From positions 25,827,001 to 25,891,000 of the forward strand of contig OX424563.1 of the NCBI GenBank assembly GCA_949152475.1: DNA of 64,000 nucleotides. The letters are read 5' to 3'. Below, one piece after another: positions 35,488 through 44,590 of the stretch (position 1 is the stretch's first letter; every line of letters begins with the position of its first letter). Source of the DNA: Terebella lapidaria (Eukaryota; Annelida; Polychaeta; Terebellida; Terebellidae). The notes under the pieces are model-generated. The model saw nothing but the letters and a program-made list of their open reading frames with translations, was not told where the DNA came from and searched no databases. Position numbers and translations under genes: made by a program.

Positions 35488-38046
35488 ATGTCCGGCGAAA
35501 ACGACGAAACTGCCCCAGGGAAGACAGGAGGTGAAGAGGAAGACTCTTCGCGGACGGCCTCACTTGCGGACGAGGAAGACAGCGGTTCGCGGAAGCCGAC
35601 CTTTGCGGAAGAGGGAGACGACCGTTCGCGGAAGACGTTCGCGGAAGACGACCGTTCGCGGAAGACGTTCGCGGACGACAACCGTTCGCGGAAGACGACC
35701 TTGGCGGAAGAGGCCGACGACCGTTCGCGGAAGACAACGTTCGCGGAAGACGACCGTTCGCGGAAGAGCAGCTTCACAGCCAGGGGTAGACGGGACGTTT
35801 CGACGAGTGAGGAGCAACCAGGGAGGTCGAGACCTTCCATGGGCCAGTCGACTAGTCAACAGAGACCCCGGAGCCAGACACCCGACAACCGTTTTATTTT
35901 CAGACACGCTTCTGGGTGGCAGCACGATCGAGACAGGGAGAGGTCAACCTACCTTGAGAGCGTTAGGAGGGGCCCCGAGTTCCGACGAGTGCTGGGACCG
36001 GAGTACGTCAATCTGGACGGGGAGGACGGCGAAATCTGGGCGAGGAGGGATCGGCTACAGCTACCGGAGCAGAGTCCAAGTGTGGCACCTCCAGAGAATG
36101 CAGCATTGAGACGGCTTTGGGACCAGTCCCAGCAGCAGTCTGGTGCAACAGAGCAGCAGTCTGGTGCAACAGGGCAGCGGTCGGGTGTGACGAGTCGACA
36201 AACGGGAGTGACTGGAGGACGGGTTACTTGGGCTCCGACCCAAGAGAGCAGCTCGAGAGGGAGAGGACTTTTCGCGGAAGAGAACATTCGCGGACGAGAG
36301 GCATTCTTCGGCGACAGGGACGCTTGCAGCCGGGGATCCTTCGTGGATGAACGGGCTCGTGGGCGAGGGGGAGTCTTTGGTGACGAGGACGCTTGTGACC
36401 GGGGAGGGCCCTTCGCGGACGACCACGTTCGCGGACGAGGACGACTCGCGGAAGAGAGTGTTCGCGGAAGAGAGGAGTCTTCACCCAGACGGCGGCTCGA
36501 CGAAAGGAGTGATCCAGGCGACCAATCTTCCTTTCCAGTTTTTCAGAATAGACGGGGAAGACCATTCGCGGATGAGCCGGTTCGCGGAAGACTCGCGGAA
36601 GATGGCGTTCGCGGACGTGCATCTTTTGTGGAGGGACGTCTCCGAGACATCTTGGCGGACGAGCCCGTTCGCGGAAGACTCGCGGAAGACGGCGTTCGCG
36701 GAAGAGGCCTGTTCGCGGAAGAACTTCTTCGGGAGCTGTTGGCGGAAGAGTCCGTTCGCGGAAGGTTCGCGGAAGACAGTGTTCGCGGAGGGTTCGCGGA
36801 AGACAGCGTTCGCGGAAGAGGGAGGTCTTCACCCAGTCGACAACCGAGACAGCCAGCCTCCTGGAGAAATCCAGCTTCTATTTCAGTCACCCAGGGAGGC
36901 CGGAGACAGCACCCTTTCTCATCATCGGGCGATGAGGGGCCTTCATCTGATGGAGGGACCGACAGCAGCCATGGTTACCCAGGACGGGGGAGGAGACCAC
37001 CGAGGCGGGGACCGCCGCTGCACCGACGAAGCCCTAGGCCGAGACGGAGGCAGGAGGACTCGTCGTCCGAGGACAGCACAGTCTGGAATCAGAACGGCAG
37101 AAGGAACCGGAAGATGCTGACCCCTGACAAGTTCGATGGGACTTCCATAGAGTGGCCGGTGTACCGGGCCCACTTTGACGTCATCGCAGAGGTCAACGGA
37201 TGGAGCAAGCGGGAACAGGGCGTCTACTTAGCCGGGAGCTTGACAGGAGAGGCGCGACGAATGCTGACCAGCCTGAGTCCTGCAGACCGGAGGGACATCG
37301 ACGTTCTGACCGACAAGCTGACCCTACGATTCGACCCTGACTGTCAGGAGGAGTCCTACAAGGCGACCTTGGGACAAAGAACCCGCAGGAAGGCAGAGAC
37401 ACCCCAGCAGTACGGCTATGAGTTGCAGCGACTGGCCGGCCGTGGTTATCCGGATCTGAACTCCGCAGCTCAGGAGGCTATCGCCTTAGACCACTTCTGG
37501 AAGGGCCATCCAGATGGGGACATGAAGGTGATGGCGCTCATGAGGAAGATGAAGACCATGGAGGAGGCCATAGCGTTCGTGACCCAGTACGAATGTGTCA
37601 AACCCAAGCCTGGGAAGCCGGTGATGTCCATAGAGTCGGAGGACTCCGAGCCAGCTCTAGGACGGGTCCTACAGCTGTTGAAGAACCAGCAGGGAGGCGA
37701 GATTACCACCAGTGGGCAGCAGAGCAACCAGCCGAACGTAGCGGGTCTACCCAGACTTCCCTACTTCAAGGGGCTCTTTGAGAGCCAAGACAGGAAGCTG
37801 GATCGACTAATCGAGCTGTGTGAGCAGGTGCTATCCATCAAGCCGAGGGCCGCCACTGCTGAGAACAAGGGACCAAGCGCTAGGCCGGGACCAGATGACT
37901 GTTGGTACTGTGGGAAGCCGGGTCATCGGAAGTACCAGTGTCCAGATCGGCCACCACCTCGGACCAAGGAGGAGCGCTTGAGTCGACTAATCGAGGAGAT
38001 TGGTGAGCGGAACAGTTTGACAGACGAGGTGTCGGAAAACCAGTAG
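35488..38046 (+). CDS. gag: Element B Gag
   Basis: The start is ATG 35488 (MSGENDETAPGK), 64 bases after the LTR. Residues about 15-100 and 255-450 are low-complexity repeats (DDRSRKTFAED, then RGR/FAEE/VRGR types) encoded by GTTCGCGGAAGA units. Residues about 540-700 form the capsid-type Gag domain (FDGTSIEWPVYRAHFDVIAE onward). Near 804 is the CCHC knuckle CWYCGKPGHRKYQC. Gag would assemble the particle and bind the RNA. The Arg/Ser-rich N-terminus is unusually long for Ty3/gypsy. It ends in TAG 38044-38046. The pol frame is open from 38007, giving a 40-base overlap in the -1 frame. No perfect slippery heptamer is present (closest is GGAAAAC just before the stop). Confidence 0.94.
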   Translation: MSGENDETAPGKTGGEEEDSSRTASLADEEDSGSRKPTFAEEGDDRSRKTFAEDDRSRKTFADDNRSRKTTLAEEADDRSRKTTFAEDDRSRKSSFTARGRRDVSTSEEQPGRSRPSMGQSTSQQRPRSQTPDNRFIFRHASGWQHDRDRERSTYLESVRRGPEFRRVLGPEYVNLDGEDGEIWARRDRLQLPEQSPSVAPPENAALRRLWDQSQQQSGATEQQSGATGQRSGVTSRQTGVTGGRVTWAPTQESSSRGRGLFAEENIRGREAFFGDRDACSRGSFVDERARGRGGVFGDEDACDRGGPFADDHVRGRGRLAEESVRGREESSPRRRLDERSDPGDQSSFPVFQNRRGRPFADEPVRGRLAEDGVRGRASFVEGRLRDILADEPVRGRLAEDGVRGRGLFAEELLRELLAEESVRGRFAEDSVRGGFAEDSVRGRGRSSPSRQPRQPASWRNPASISVTQGGRRQHPFSSSGDEGPSSDGGTDSSHGYPGRGRRPPRRGPPLHRRSPRPRRRQEDSSSEDSTVWNQNGRRNRKMLTPDKFDGTSIEWPVYRAHFDVIAEVNGWSKREQGVYLAGSLTGEARRMLTSLSPADRRDIDVLTDKLTLRFDPDCQEESYKATLGQRTRRKAETPQQYGYELQRLAGRGYPDLNSAAQEAIALDHFWKGHPDGDMKVMALMRKMKTMEEAIAFVTQYECVKPKPGKPVMSIESEDSEPALGRVLQLLKNQQGGEITTSGQQSNQPNVAGLPRLPYFKGLFESQDRKLDRLIELCEQVLSIKPRAATAENKGPSARPGPDDCWYCGKPGHRKYQCPDRPPPRTKEERLSRLIEEIGERNSLTDEVSENQ
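35546..36820 (+). repeat. GCGGAAG motif array inside gag
   Basis: More than 25 GCGGAAG/GCGGACG cores lie in two clusters (35546-35770, 36270-36820). The 12-mer GTTCGCGGAAGA is open in every forward frame and gives VRGR, (R)SRK or FAE(D/E). All three outputs occur in Gag, showing that units have expanded without keeping one frame. Confidence 0.85.
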
Positions 38047-38069
38047 GGCTCATACCAGCCCCCAACCGT

Positions 38070-41000
38070 ATGGGCCATTGGCAGGTGTGTGCACGGCTTC
38101 ACAGGCGAGAAGCTCGACGAAGACGTGAAGAACACATTGCCAGGGGGGAATTTTTAGTTTCACAGATTTTTAATAGGTTTTTCCGGTGTGCATCCGAAGT
38201 AACTGGATGGGCGCAGGAGGAGCTCGAGGATCGAATTCTCGACTATTTGGAGGGCAAGCCTGTCAACACAGACGGGAGTGCCAATGTACAGCAAACCGAT
38301 GGAGCCGTGGAGCGTCTAATGCCCCGCGGAGACGTCAAGGAAATGCAGACCGATGGAGCCGTGGAGCGTCTAATGACCCGCGGAGACGTCGACGAAATGC
38401 AGACCGATGGAGCCGTGGAGCGTCTGGGGACCCACGGAGACATCAACGAGGTTTCTGCTAGCAGCAAGGAGAACCAACAGGTTACAACCTTGAGGCTGGA
38501 GGCTGCGAAACAGCAGGGACCCCCCTATGCAACTGAACCACAAGCGGCCGTGAAAGAGGAGACGGAGGGCCGGTGGAGCGGAATGACCAAGGGGCCAGCG
38601 CAGCAGCTATTGCTGGTGGACGACTCATTACTTATCCGGAGCGGCGGTTCCGAGGGGAGTGATTCCCTTAAGACTGACAGAGAGGACCAGGGTGGTGCAT
38701 CACTGTGGGTGGACGACTCAGTACTTATCCAGGGCGGCGTCCCTGAGGAGAGTGGCAGCTCTCTTAAGATTGACAGAAATGGCCAGGTGGTGTCGCTGTC
38801 AGCCGGTGCCCGAGGCACATTGGCGTGGTATGCGGCGTGCCACGTTATGGGGAAGGCGACTCGTATGTTGGTGGACACGGGTGCCTCTTCCACCGTTCTG
38901 GACGAGTGTCTCTTCGACCAAATGGATGACGAACATAAAGCAATGATAAGGCAGACGAGAATAAGGTTACGGGCAGCAACCGGAGACTACTTACAGGTTC
39001 AAGGAGAGATGACAGTTCAACTTCTACTGGGCACACGACTCGTGTCGGCAGATGTACTGGTAGCCAAACTAGGGATCCCGGGAGTGTTGGGGCTTGATGT
39101 ACTTCAACAGATTGGGGGACAGCTGGATCTGCGTAAGGGCGAGTGGCAGGTGGGCGACACTACCGTAGTGATGAGCTCGGGCCACGAGGGCGCCGTCTAC
39201 ACACTGGTGACGGAGGAGACGGTCGTCTTGCCACCCTTTTCAGAGATGATGGTGGACCTCAAGCTGACAGGAAGTGAGGGAGGAGTTCCGAAGGCCGGCC
39301 TCGTGCAGTCCGCAAGAGAGCCGTTGGAGGACGACCCCCTCGTAGTGGGACGAGCCCTGGTACGACCCCGAGGACGCCTGGTACCGGTGGTACTTCTGAA
39401 CGCCGGCGCTGGAGCTTGCACTGTGCTGATGGGGACCATCCTAGCCGAGCTTCACGGAATAGAGGCCGTGATCGACCTGGGATTTCGTCCCGATGGAGGG
39501 AAAACAACCCAGAATGAACCTAAAAGGGAACAGTGGTACCGGGAGGAGAGCGGGAGGGAGCATGAGCCCCTTACACCAAACTCCACCAAGTGGCGGAACC
39601 GGACGCCTGAGCAGCCCGAAACCAGAGTGCACGCCATGCACGCAGAATCGTCGACGAAGACACCAGAGTGCCCGGAGCATTTAGAACCGCTCCTGGAGGG
39701 AATGCATCCGAACTTGACGGAAAAGGAGGTGGAGGTCGTCAGCGATCTCCTTCGACGCCACCAGCAGGTCTTTATGGGACCAGATGGGAGGTTGGGCCGG
39801 ACGTCCCTGGCGAAACACGTCATCGACACGGGAGATCACCCCCCGATCAAGCAGCCTCTGAGGAGAGCCCCGTACTACCAACAAGAGCTGATCGAGGACG
39901 AGGTCGACAAGATGTTGAAAGCTGACGTTGTGGAGCCAAGTGACAGTCCATGGTCGTCTCCCATCGTGCTAGTGAAAAAGAAGGATGGTGCACTGAGATT
40001 TTGCGTCGACTACCGCCGTCTAAATGATGTCACCCGGAAGGATGCGTACCCCCTGCCTCGAGTCGACGAGAGTTTTGATACCTTGTCAGGAGGACGATAT
40101 TTTTCGACGCTAGACTTGGCTAGTGGTTACTGGCAGGTCGAGATGGACGACAGGGACAAGGAGAAGACGGCGTTCACTACCCGTAGTGGACTCTATCAAT
40201 TTAAAGTGATGCCGTTTGGATTGGCGACGGCCCCGGCTACTTTTGAACGTCTAATGGAGCTGGCACTGAGGGGACTCCAATGGAAGCGTTGTCTAATTTA
40301 TTTGGACGATGTCGTCTGTCTTGGAAAGACTTTCCAAGAAGCCGTGGACAACCTCGAGGACGTGTTCCGGAGACTGCAGGCTGCCGGGCTGAAGCTGAAA
40401 CCCGCCAAGTGTGAGCTGTTTCGACAACAGGTCAACTTCCTGGGCCATGTCGTGTCCGACCGAGGCATCCAGTGCGACCCTGCCAAGGTCGAAGCTGTAA
40501 CAAAAATGGTTCCTCCGACCACCTTGACAGAACTAAGGAGCTTCCTTGGGTTCGTGGGGTACTACCGCAGATTCATCCCTGACTTTGCCACCCGAGCGGG
40601 ACCCCTCAACCACCTGTTAAAGAAGGAAGTCAACTACCATTGGAGCGAGGCTCATCAGCAGGCGTTCGAGGCGCTGCGTCAACCCCTGACCGAGCACCCC
40701 CTGCTGGTGTACCCTGACATGGACCAAGAATTTATTTTAGATACTGATGCTAGCGGCTACGGAGTGGGAGGCGTCTTATCCCAAGTGCAGGACGGACGAG
40801 AGCGGGTGATCGCCTATGCTTCCAGAACCCTGAGGGACACCCAGCGGAATTACTGCACCACCAAGCGGGAGCTCCTGGCCGTCGTCAGTATGATACACCA
40901 TTTCAGACATTTCTTGTGGGGGAGAGCGTTCTTACTACGAACCGACCACGCCTCTCTCAAGTGGCTACTGAACTTTCGGGATGCGGAAGGAATGATCGCT

Positions 41001-43142
41001 AGATGGGCAGCTCGCATCGCCAGCTACGCCTTCAGGTGTGAGGTCCGACCGGGAGTACAACACGGGAATGCAGACGGGATGTCCAGATGCCGACAGTGCC
41101 GGAGACCGGATTGTCCCGCCCCTCGCCACACCACAAGACCCGAAGGAGAAGAGGAGGCCTGTCCGACTCAGGAGGAGTGTCCCCTACCCCTGGAGGACCT
41201 CTCTGACGAGGATCTGCTTCCACCGATCAGCGGAGAAGGATGGAGCCCCGGAGGACCTCAAGTTAACATCTTGCGGGAGGTCCCTGTGGAGCCCTGGACG
41301 GAGGACTACTATTGCGGAGATGGAGTCGGGATATTCCAGATCTGGGAGGTGCGCTGCCAGGAGGACCCGAGGACGACTACCCAGCCGACCGAGGAATGCC
41401 TGCCTGACCGGAGCCCCCCACAGACGGAGGAAGGAGCCAGGAGCGTCTGCAGAACCCTGCATCAGCTCCGCCCCTCTGCCTGGGTTTGGTTTCTCCTGAT
41501 GATGCTCCTCGCACTGCATGGTTTGGGACCGGAGGTTGTGGCCGGAGCAGCGATCGGCGCGACGGCCGACGTGTGGATGCGCTGCCGAGAGGAGCCCTTC
41601 CTGGACCCATGCCCCAACCCTGTGCTCCGAGATCCAGACAAACAAATGCTAGCTGTCACGCGGGCTATGGCTACGGGAGGACGCCGGAATCCGATGGAGG
41701 GAGCCCCGGAGGCCCAGGTCCTGAATGGTTATTCCCAGGAGGACCTAGTGACCCTTCAACGAGCCGACCCTGAAGTTGGAGGCATCCTCGGGTGGAAGAA
41801 TATTTTCACTGAGAGACCTGCATGGCCCGAAGTCAGAACAAAAAGTCAGCAAATGAAGACTCTGTGGCAACAGTGGGACCAGCTGGAGCTACGTGATGGG
41901 CTTCTGTACCGGCGGTACCAAGCGGCTTGCCAGAACGCACCAATCCATCAACTGGTCGTTCCACAGGTCCTGAGACGCGCCGTCATGAAGGAGGTCCACA
42001 CCGGCAAGCTGATGAGCCACCAGGGAATCACCAAAACAGTCCACCGACTAAAAGCGAGAATGTACTGGCCGGGTATGACGAAGGACGTGGAGCGTTGGTG
42101 CCGGGAGTGCCTGAAGTGTAGTGGGAGAAAGCCGCGACCGGGGCCCAAGTACCACCCCATGGGAAATCTACCGGTAGGCGATCGGCTAGAAAGGGTGGCC
42201 ATGGACATTTTGGAGCCTGGAACGATCACCAATTCTGGGAACCGGTATATACTGGTCGTGGGTGATTATTTCACCAAGTGGACTGAGGCCTACGCTCTAC
42301 CCAACCATGAGGCTCAGACGGTGGCGGACGTCTTTGTGACTGAGTTCGTGTGCCGCCTGGGAATGCCAGCCAAGATACACACCGACCAGGGACGAGAGTT
42401 CGAGAGTAAGCTTTTCCTTGAGATGATCAAGATCCTAGGAGGGGAGAAGACTCGGACGACCCCTTATCACGCCAAATCAGACGGGATGGTCGAGCGATTC
42501 AACCGGACCCTGCTGAACCTTCTGGCCGTGGTCGTGGACGAGAACCATGACGACTGGGACGACCATCTGCCCTACGTGATGGCGACTTATAGAACATCAG
42601 TACACGAAAGCACCGGGTGTACACCATTTCGAATGATGATGGGACGGGAGGCAACCACCCCATTGGACCTGAGGTACCGGACGAAACCGGACGATTTGGG
42701 AGGACCAGTCCCCGAGTGTGCGTCCGAATACGTCGAATGGGTGAAGGAAGCCACCATACAAGCTCACGAGACTGCCCGAGAGTGCCTGAAGACGGCTACG
42801 GTGCGACAAAAGCGCCATCATGACATAAAATCAGCCGCTCGACATTTTCCGGTGGGCACCTGGGTGATGTATTGGTACCCTCCAAAGGCTAGACCAAAAC
42901 TAGGACTAGGGTGGACGGGACCTTATCTCGTTGTGAAGTCTCATCTCGGATGGATGGTGTCCATACAAGATCGACCCGGTGGCAAGATTAAAGATGTCCA
43001 CATTGACAATATAAAAAGGTGCTGGTTCACCCCTGAAACCGACGCCTGGATACCCAATCCGGACGATGTGACCCCAGTCCGGACCCCCAGTGATGACGAG
43101 GGACGAGTGGAAAACAGCGGGAATGCAGTCCAAACGATGTAA
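38070..43142 (+). CDS. pol: Element B Pol (PR-RT-RNase H-IN)
   Basis: 1,690 codons, uninterrupted. ATG 38070 is the first in frame, 23 bases after gag's stop. The frame is open from 38007, so a -1 frameshift fusion is equally possible. Order: N-terminal acidic region with three 18-residue repeats, retropepsin (LVDTGASSTVL, about 267), RT (catalytic YLDD about 742), RNase H (DTDAS about 890), CRQCRRPDC finger-like motif, a Pro-rich tether with a hydrophobic segment (WVWFLLMMLLALHGLG, about 1137), integrase HHCC finger (about 1310-1350), DDE core (MDI, HTDQG about 1437, VERFNR) and a C-terminal GPY module (about 1615). There is no chromodomain. The enzymes copy the RNA to DNA and integrate it. 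All catalytic residues are present. Confidence 0.95.
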   Translation: MGHWQVCARLHRREARRRREEHIARGEFLVSQIFNRFFRCASEVTGWAQEELEDRILDYLEGKPVNTDGSANVQQTDGAVERLMPRGDVKEMQTDGAVERLMTRGDVDEMQTDGAVERLGTHGDINEVSASSKENQQVTTLRLEAAKQQGPPYATEPQAAVKEETEGRWSGMTKGPAQQLLLVDDSLLIRSGGSEGSDSLKTDREDQGGASLWVDDSVLIQGGVPEESGSSLKIDRNGQVVSLSAGARGTLAWYAACHVMGKATRMLVDTGASSTVLDECLFDQMDDEHKAMIRQTRIRLRAATGDYLQVQGEMTVQLLLGTRLVSADVLVAKLGIPGVLGLDVLQQIGGQLDLRKGEWQVGDTTVVMSSGHEGAVYTLVTEETVVLPPFSEMMVDLKLTGSEGGVPKAGLVQSAREPLEDDPLVVGRALVRPRGRLVPVVLLNAGAGACTVLMGTILAELHGIEAVIDLGFRPDGGKTTQNEPKREQWYREESGREHEPLTPNSTKWRNRTPEQPETRVHAMHAESSTKTPECPEHLEPLLEGMHPNLTEKEVEVVSDLLRRHQQVFMGPDGRLGRTSLAKHVIDTGDHPPIKQPLRRAPYYQQELIEDEVDKMLKADVVEPSDSPWSSPIVLVKKKDGALRFCVDYRRLNDVTRKDAYPLPRVDESFDTLSGGRYFSTLDLASGYWQVEMDDRDKEKTAFTTRSGLYQFKVMPFGLATAPATFERLMELALRGLQWKRCLIYLDDVVCLGKTFQEAVDNLEDVFRRLQAAGLKLKPAKCELFRQQVNFLGHVVSDRGIQCDPAKVEAVTKMVPPTTLTELRSFLGFVGYYRRFIPDFATRAGPLNHLLKKEVNYHWSEAHQQAFEALRQPLTEHPLLVYPDMDQEFILDTDASGYGVGGVLSQVQDGRERVIAYASRTLRDTQRNYCTTKRELLAVVSMIHHFRHFLWGRAFLLRTDHASLKWLLNFRDAEGMIARWAARIASYAFRCEVRPGVQHGNADGMSRCRQCRRPDCPAPRHTTRPEGEEEACPTQEECPLPLEDLSDEDLLPPISGEGWSPGGPQVNILREVPVEPWTEDYYCGDGVGIFQIWEVRCQEDPRTTTQPTEECLPDRSPPQTEEGARSVCRTLHQLRPSAWVWFLLMMLLALHGLGPEVVAGAAIGATADVWMRCREEPFLDPCPNPVLRDPDKQMLAVTRAMATGGRRNPMEGAPEAQVLNGYSQEDLVTLQRADPEVGGILGWKNIFTERPAWPEVRTKSQQMKTLWQQWDQLELRDGLLYRRYQAACQNAPIHQLVVPQVLRRAVMKEVHTGKLMSHQGITKTVHRLKARMYWPGMTKDVERWCRECLKCSGRKPRPGPKYHPMGNLPVGDRLERVAMDILEPGTITNSGNRYILVVGDYFTKWTEAYALPNHEAQTVADVFVTEFVCRLGMPAKIHTDQGREFESKLFLEMIKILGGEKTRTTPYHAKSDGMVERFNRTLLNLLAVVVDENHDDWDDHLPYVMATYRTSVHESTGCTPFRMMMGREATTPLDLRYRTKPDDLGGPVPECASEYVEWVKEATIQAHETARECLKTATVRQKRHHDIKSAARHFPVGTWVMYWYPPKARPKLGLGWTGPYLVVKSHLGWMVSIQDRPGGKIKDVHIDNIKRCWFTPETDAWIPNPDDVTPVRTPSDDEGRVENSGNAVQTM
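38292..38453 (+). repeat. Three 54-bp tandem repeats in pol
   Basis: Units 38292-38345, 38346-38399 and 38400-38453 each encode the 18-residue pattern QTDGAVERL(M/G)xRGD(V/I)xE. They lie upstream of the protease in a region with no recognisable domain. Confidence 0.9.
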
Positions 43143-43151
43143 ACGATGACG

Positions 43152-43347
43152 GGAGCGTTCGCGGAAGAACCGTTCGCGGAAGCAGCGTTCGCGGAAGCAG
43201 CGTTCGCGGAAGTACCGTTCGCGGAAGCACGTTCGCGGAAGCAGCGTTCGCGGAAGAACCGTTCGCGGAAGCAAGCGAAAAACGTTATTTCGTTCCACGA
43301 CAATGCTTTTTCCCCCAGATCCCTGGTCCGCGCCTTTTCTATATAAG
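43152..43347 (+). promoter_or_regulatory. Internal promoter of element B's third ORF
   Basis: Eight copies of GTTCGCGGAAG, spaced 15 bp (one 14), run from 43155 to 43271, just after pol's stop. TATATAAG follows at 43340-43347, and ORF3's ATG is at 43382, so the predicted start site near 43370 gives a very short leader. The motif and its order relative to the TATA box copy the LTR promoter. Confidence 0.75.
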
Positions 43348-43381
43348 CAGGCCGGCCTACGATTCCGTCATCACTTCAACC

Positions 43382-44470
43382 ATGAACACACCAACTCTGC
43401 AGATCATTGAGATACCCGCATTTGCAGACGAAGATTTCGGGGACGTTCCAGATTTCGACTTGGCTGACTTTCTGCCCCTTGAAGTCGACAAGATGAGCGA
43501 CCCACCTACCAAGCCTGACCGGAAGCGGGAGCGCTCGAGGAGCCGGGAGCGTCGTGAGGAGCCCCGAGGAGGTCGACGGTCCCCTGCCCGGAAGTTGTCC
43601 ACCGAGAGAGGGCGACGCTGGTGCAGCCCCTGCCGGATCCACGTGACGGCATCCAACTTTAGCCGACACGTGGCGACCAAACACACGCAGAAGGAGGGGC
43701 GGCACCTCTGCAAGATGTGCAGCCAGCGATTCGCCCGCCGAGCTGACAGAGACCGGCATGAGACGTCGCATGCCAGCGGCAACACCCTCAAGCCAGGACG
43801 GAGGAGGACGACGACCGACACGCCCGTGTCCGACCCCCGAGATGGTCCGACTACTGTGTCTGCCCCTGAGCTGAAGACTGTCAGCTTTGCGGCCAGCGGG
43901 ACGACCAGCTCCACGCCGTCAAGCCCCCGGGAGGACGCCCCCAGGTCAGAGGACGCCCCAGACCCCGAGGACGACCCCCCGAATAGCGAAGAGGAACCGG
44001 AGTCTCAGCAGGAGCGGAGAGAGGCGGAATCCCCGGAGGCCCCCACCCCCGAGGACGACGGACCCCCCGTTCCCAGAGACTCGGCCCCTACCTACAAGCC
44101 CCTAGACCTGAGTTGGTACCTCAAGCCCGTTCCGGAGGAGGAGGACCAACTGCGACCGTATGTGGAGGGCCTGGGCAGAGCGGTCACTGCCGGAGAGAAG
44201 GCCCTGGAGGACCTGGCATCCACGATAGCCATGGGACGACGCCACCTCACCCAAGCGGAGGCTCGGCTCCAAGCCAAGGAGGAGCAGAGACAGCTCGAGG
44301 CCGAGGTGCTGCAGCTGCGAGGGGAGGCCTCTCAACGAGAGAAGAGCCACCGGAAGGAGCTGCGAGCCCACGTCCGAGAGACCAAGCTGCTCCGGGAACA
44401 GCTCCGAGCATATACAGACACTCGAGACAGGCTGGCGGAGACGTCCGAAAGCGAGGTGGATCGCCAGTGA
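43382..44470 (+). CDS. Element B ORF3: C2H2 zinc-finger, coiled-coil protein
   Basis: 362 codons in the position where some gypsy elements carry env, but no signal peptide or membrane segment is present. Residues 1-45 are acidic and hydrophobic (DFGDVPDFDLADFLPLEVD), like an activation domain. Residues 46-75 are Arg/Ser-rich. Two C2H2 fingers follow: CSPCRIHVTASNFSRHVATKH (C-x2-C-x11-H-x4-H, near 80) and CKMCSQRFARRADRDRHETSH (C-x2-C-x12-H-x3-H, near 110). A Pro/Glu-rich linker precedes a long coiled coil (about 265-355). This is the build of a dimeric DNA-binding protein. A role as regulator of the element's own GCGGAAG arrays is inference. RNA binding or integration targeting are alternatives. 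Confidence 0.85.
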   Translation: MNTPTLQIIEIPAFADEDFGDVPDFDLADFLPLEVDKMSDPPTKPDRKRERSRSRERREEPRGGRRSPARKLSTERGRRWCSPCRIHVTASNFSRHVATKHTQKEGRHLCKMCSQRFARRADRDRHETSHASGNTLKPGRRRTTTDTPVSDPRDGPTTVSAPELKTVSFAASGTTSSTPSSPREDAPRSEDAPDPEDDPPNSEEEPESQQERREAESPEAPTPEDDGPPVPRDSAPTYKPLDLSWYLKPVPEEEDQLRPYVEGLGRAVTAGEKALEDLASTIAMGRRHLTQAEARLQAKEEQRQLEAEVLQLRGEASQREKSHRKELRAHVRETKLLREQLRAYTDTRDRLAETSESEVDRQ

Positions 44471-44576
44471 AGTGGAGGGAGAGAGCCCTGTAAACATCAG
44501 ACAGGCAGGAAAAGACGAAGAAGGAGGAAGAAGAGAAAAGAAGAGAGAGAAAGGATCAACGGGGACGTTGATCTCC

Positions 44577-44589
44577 AGAAAGGGTGGAG
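44577..44589 (+). other. Polypurine tract, element B
   Basis: AGAAAGGGTGGAG lies one base before the 3' LTR's TGTAAC. Confidence 0.8.
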
Positions 44590-44590
44590 T

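Noticed and set aside
35426..37120. Overlapping alternative-frame ORFs (227 and 257 codons) and long antisense ORFs in gag of element B
   Set aside because: The repeat unit is open in all forward frames. Only the 852-codon frame continues into the capsid domain and CCHC knuckle.
38038..38044. GGAAAAC as a slippery heptamer for element B
   Set aside because: The first three bases are not identical, so it does not meet the X XXY YYZ rule. Noted only as a possibility.
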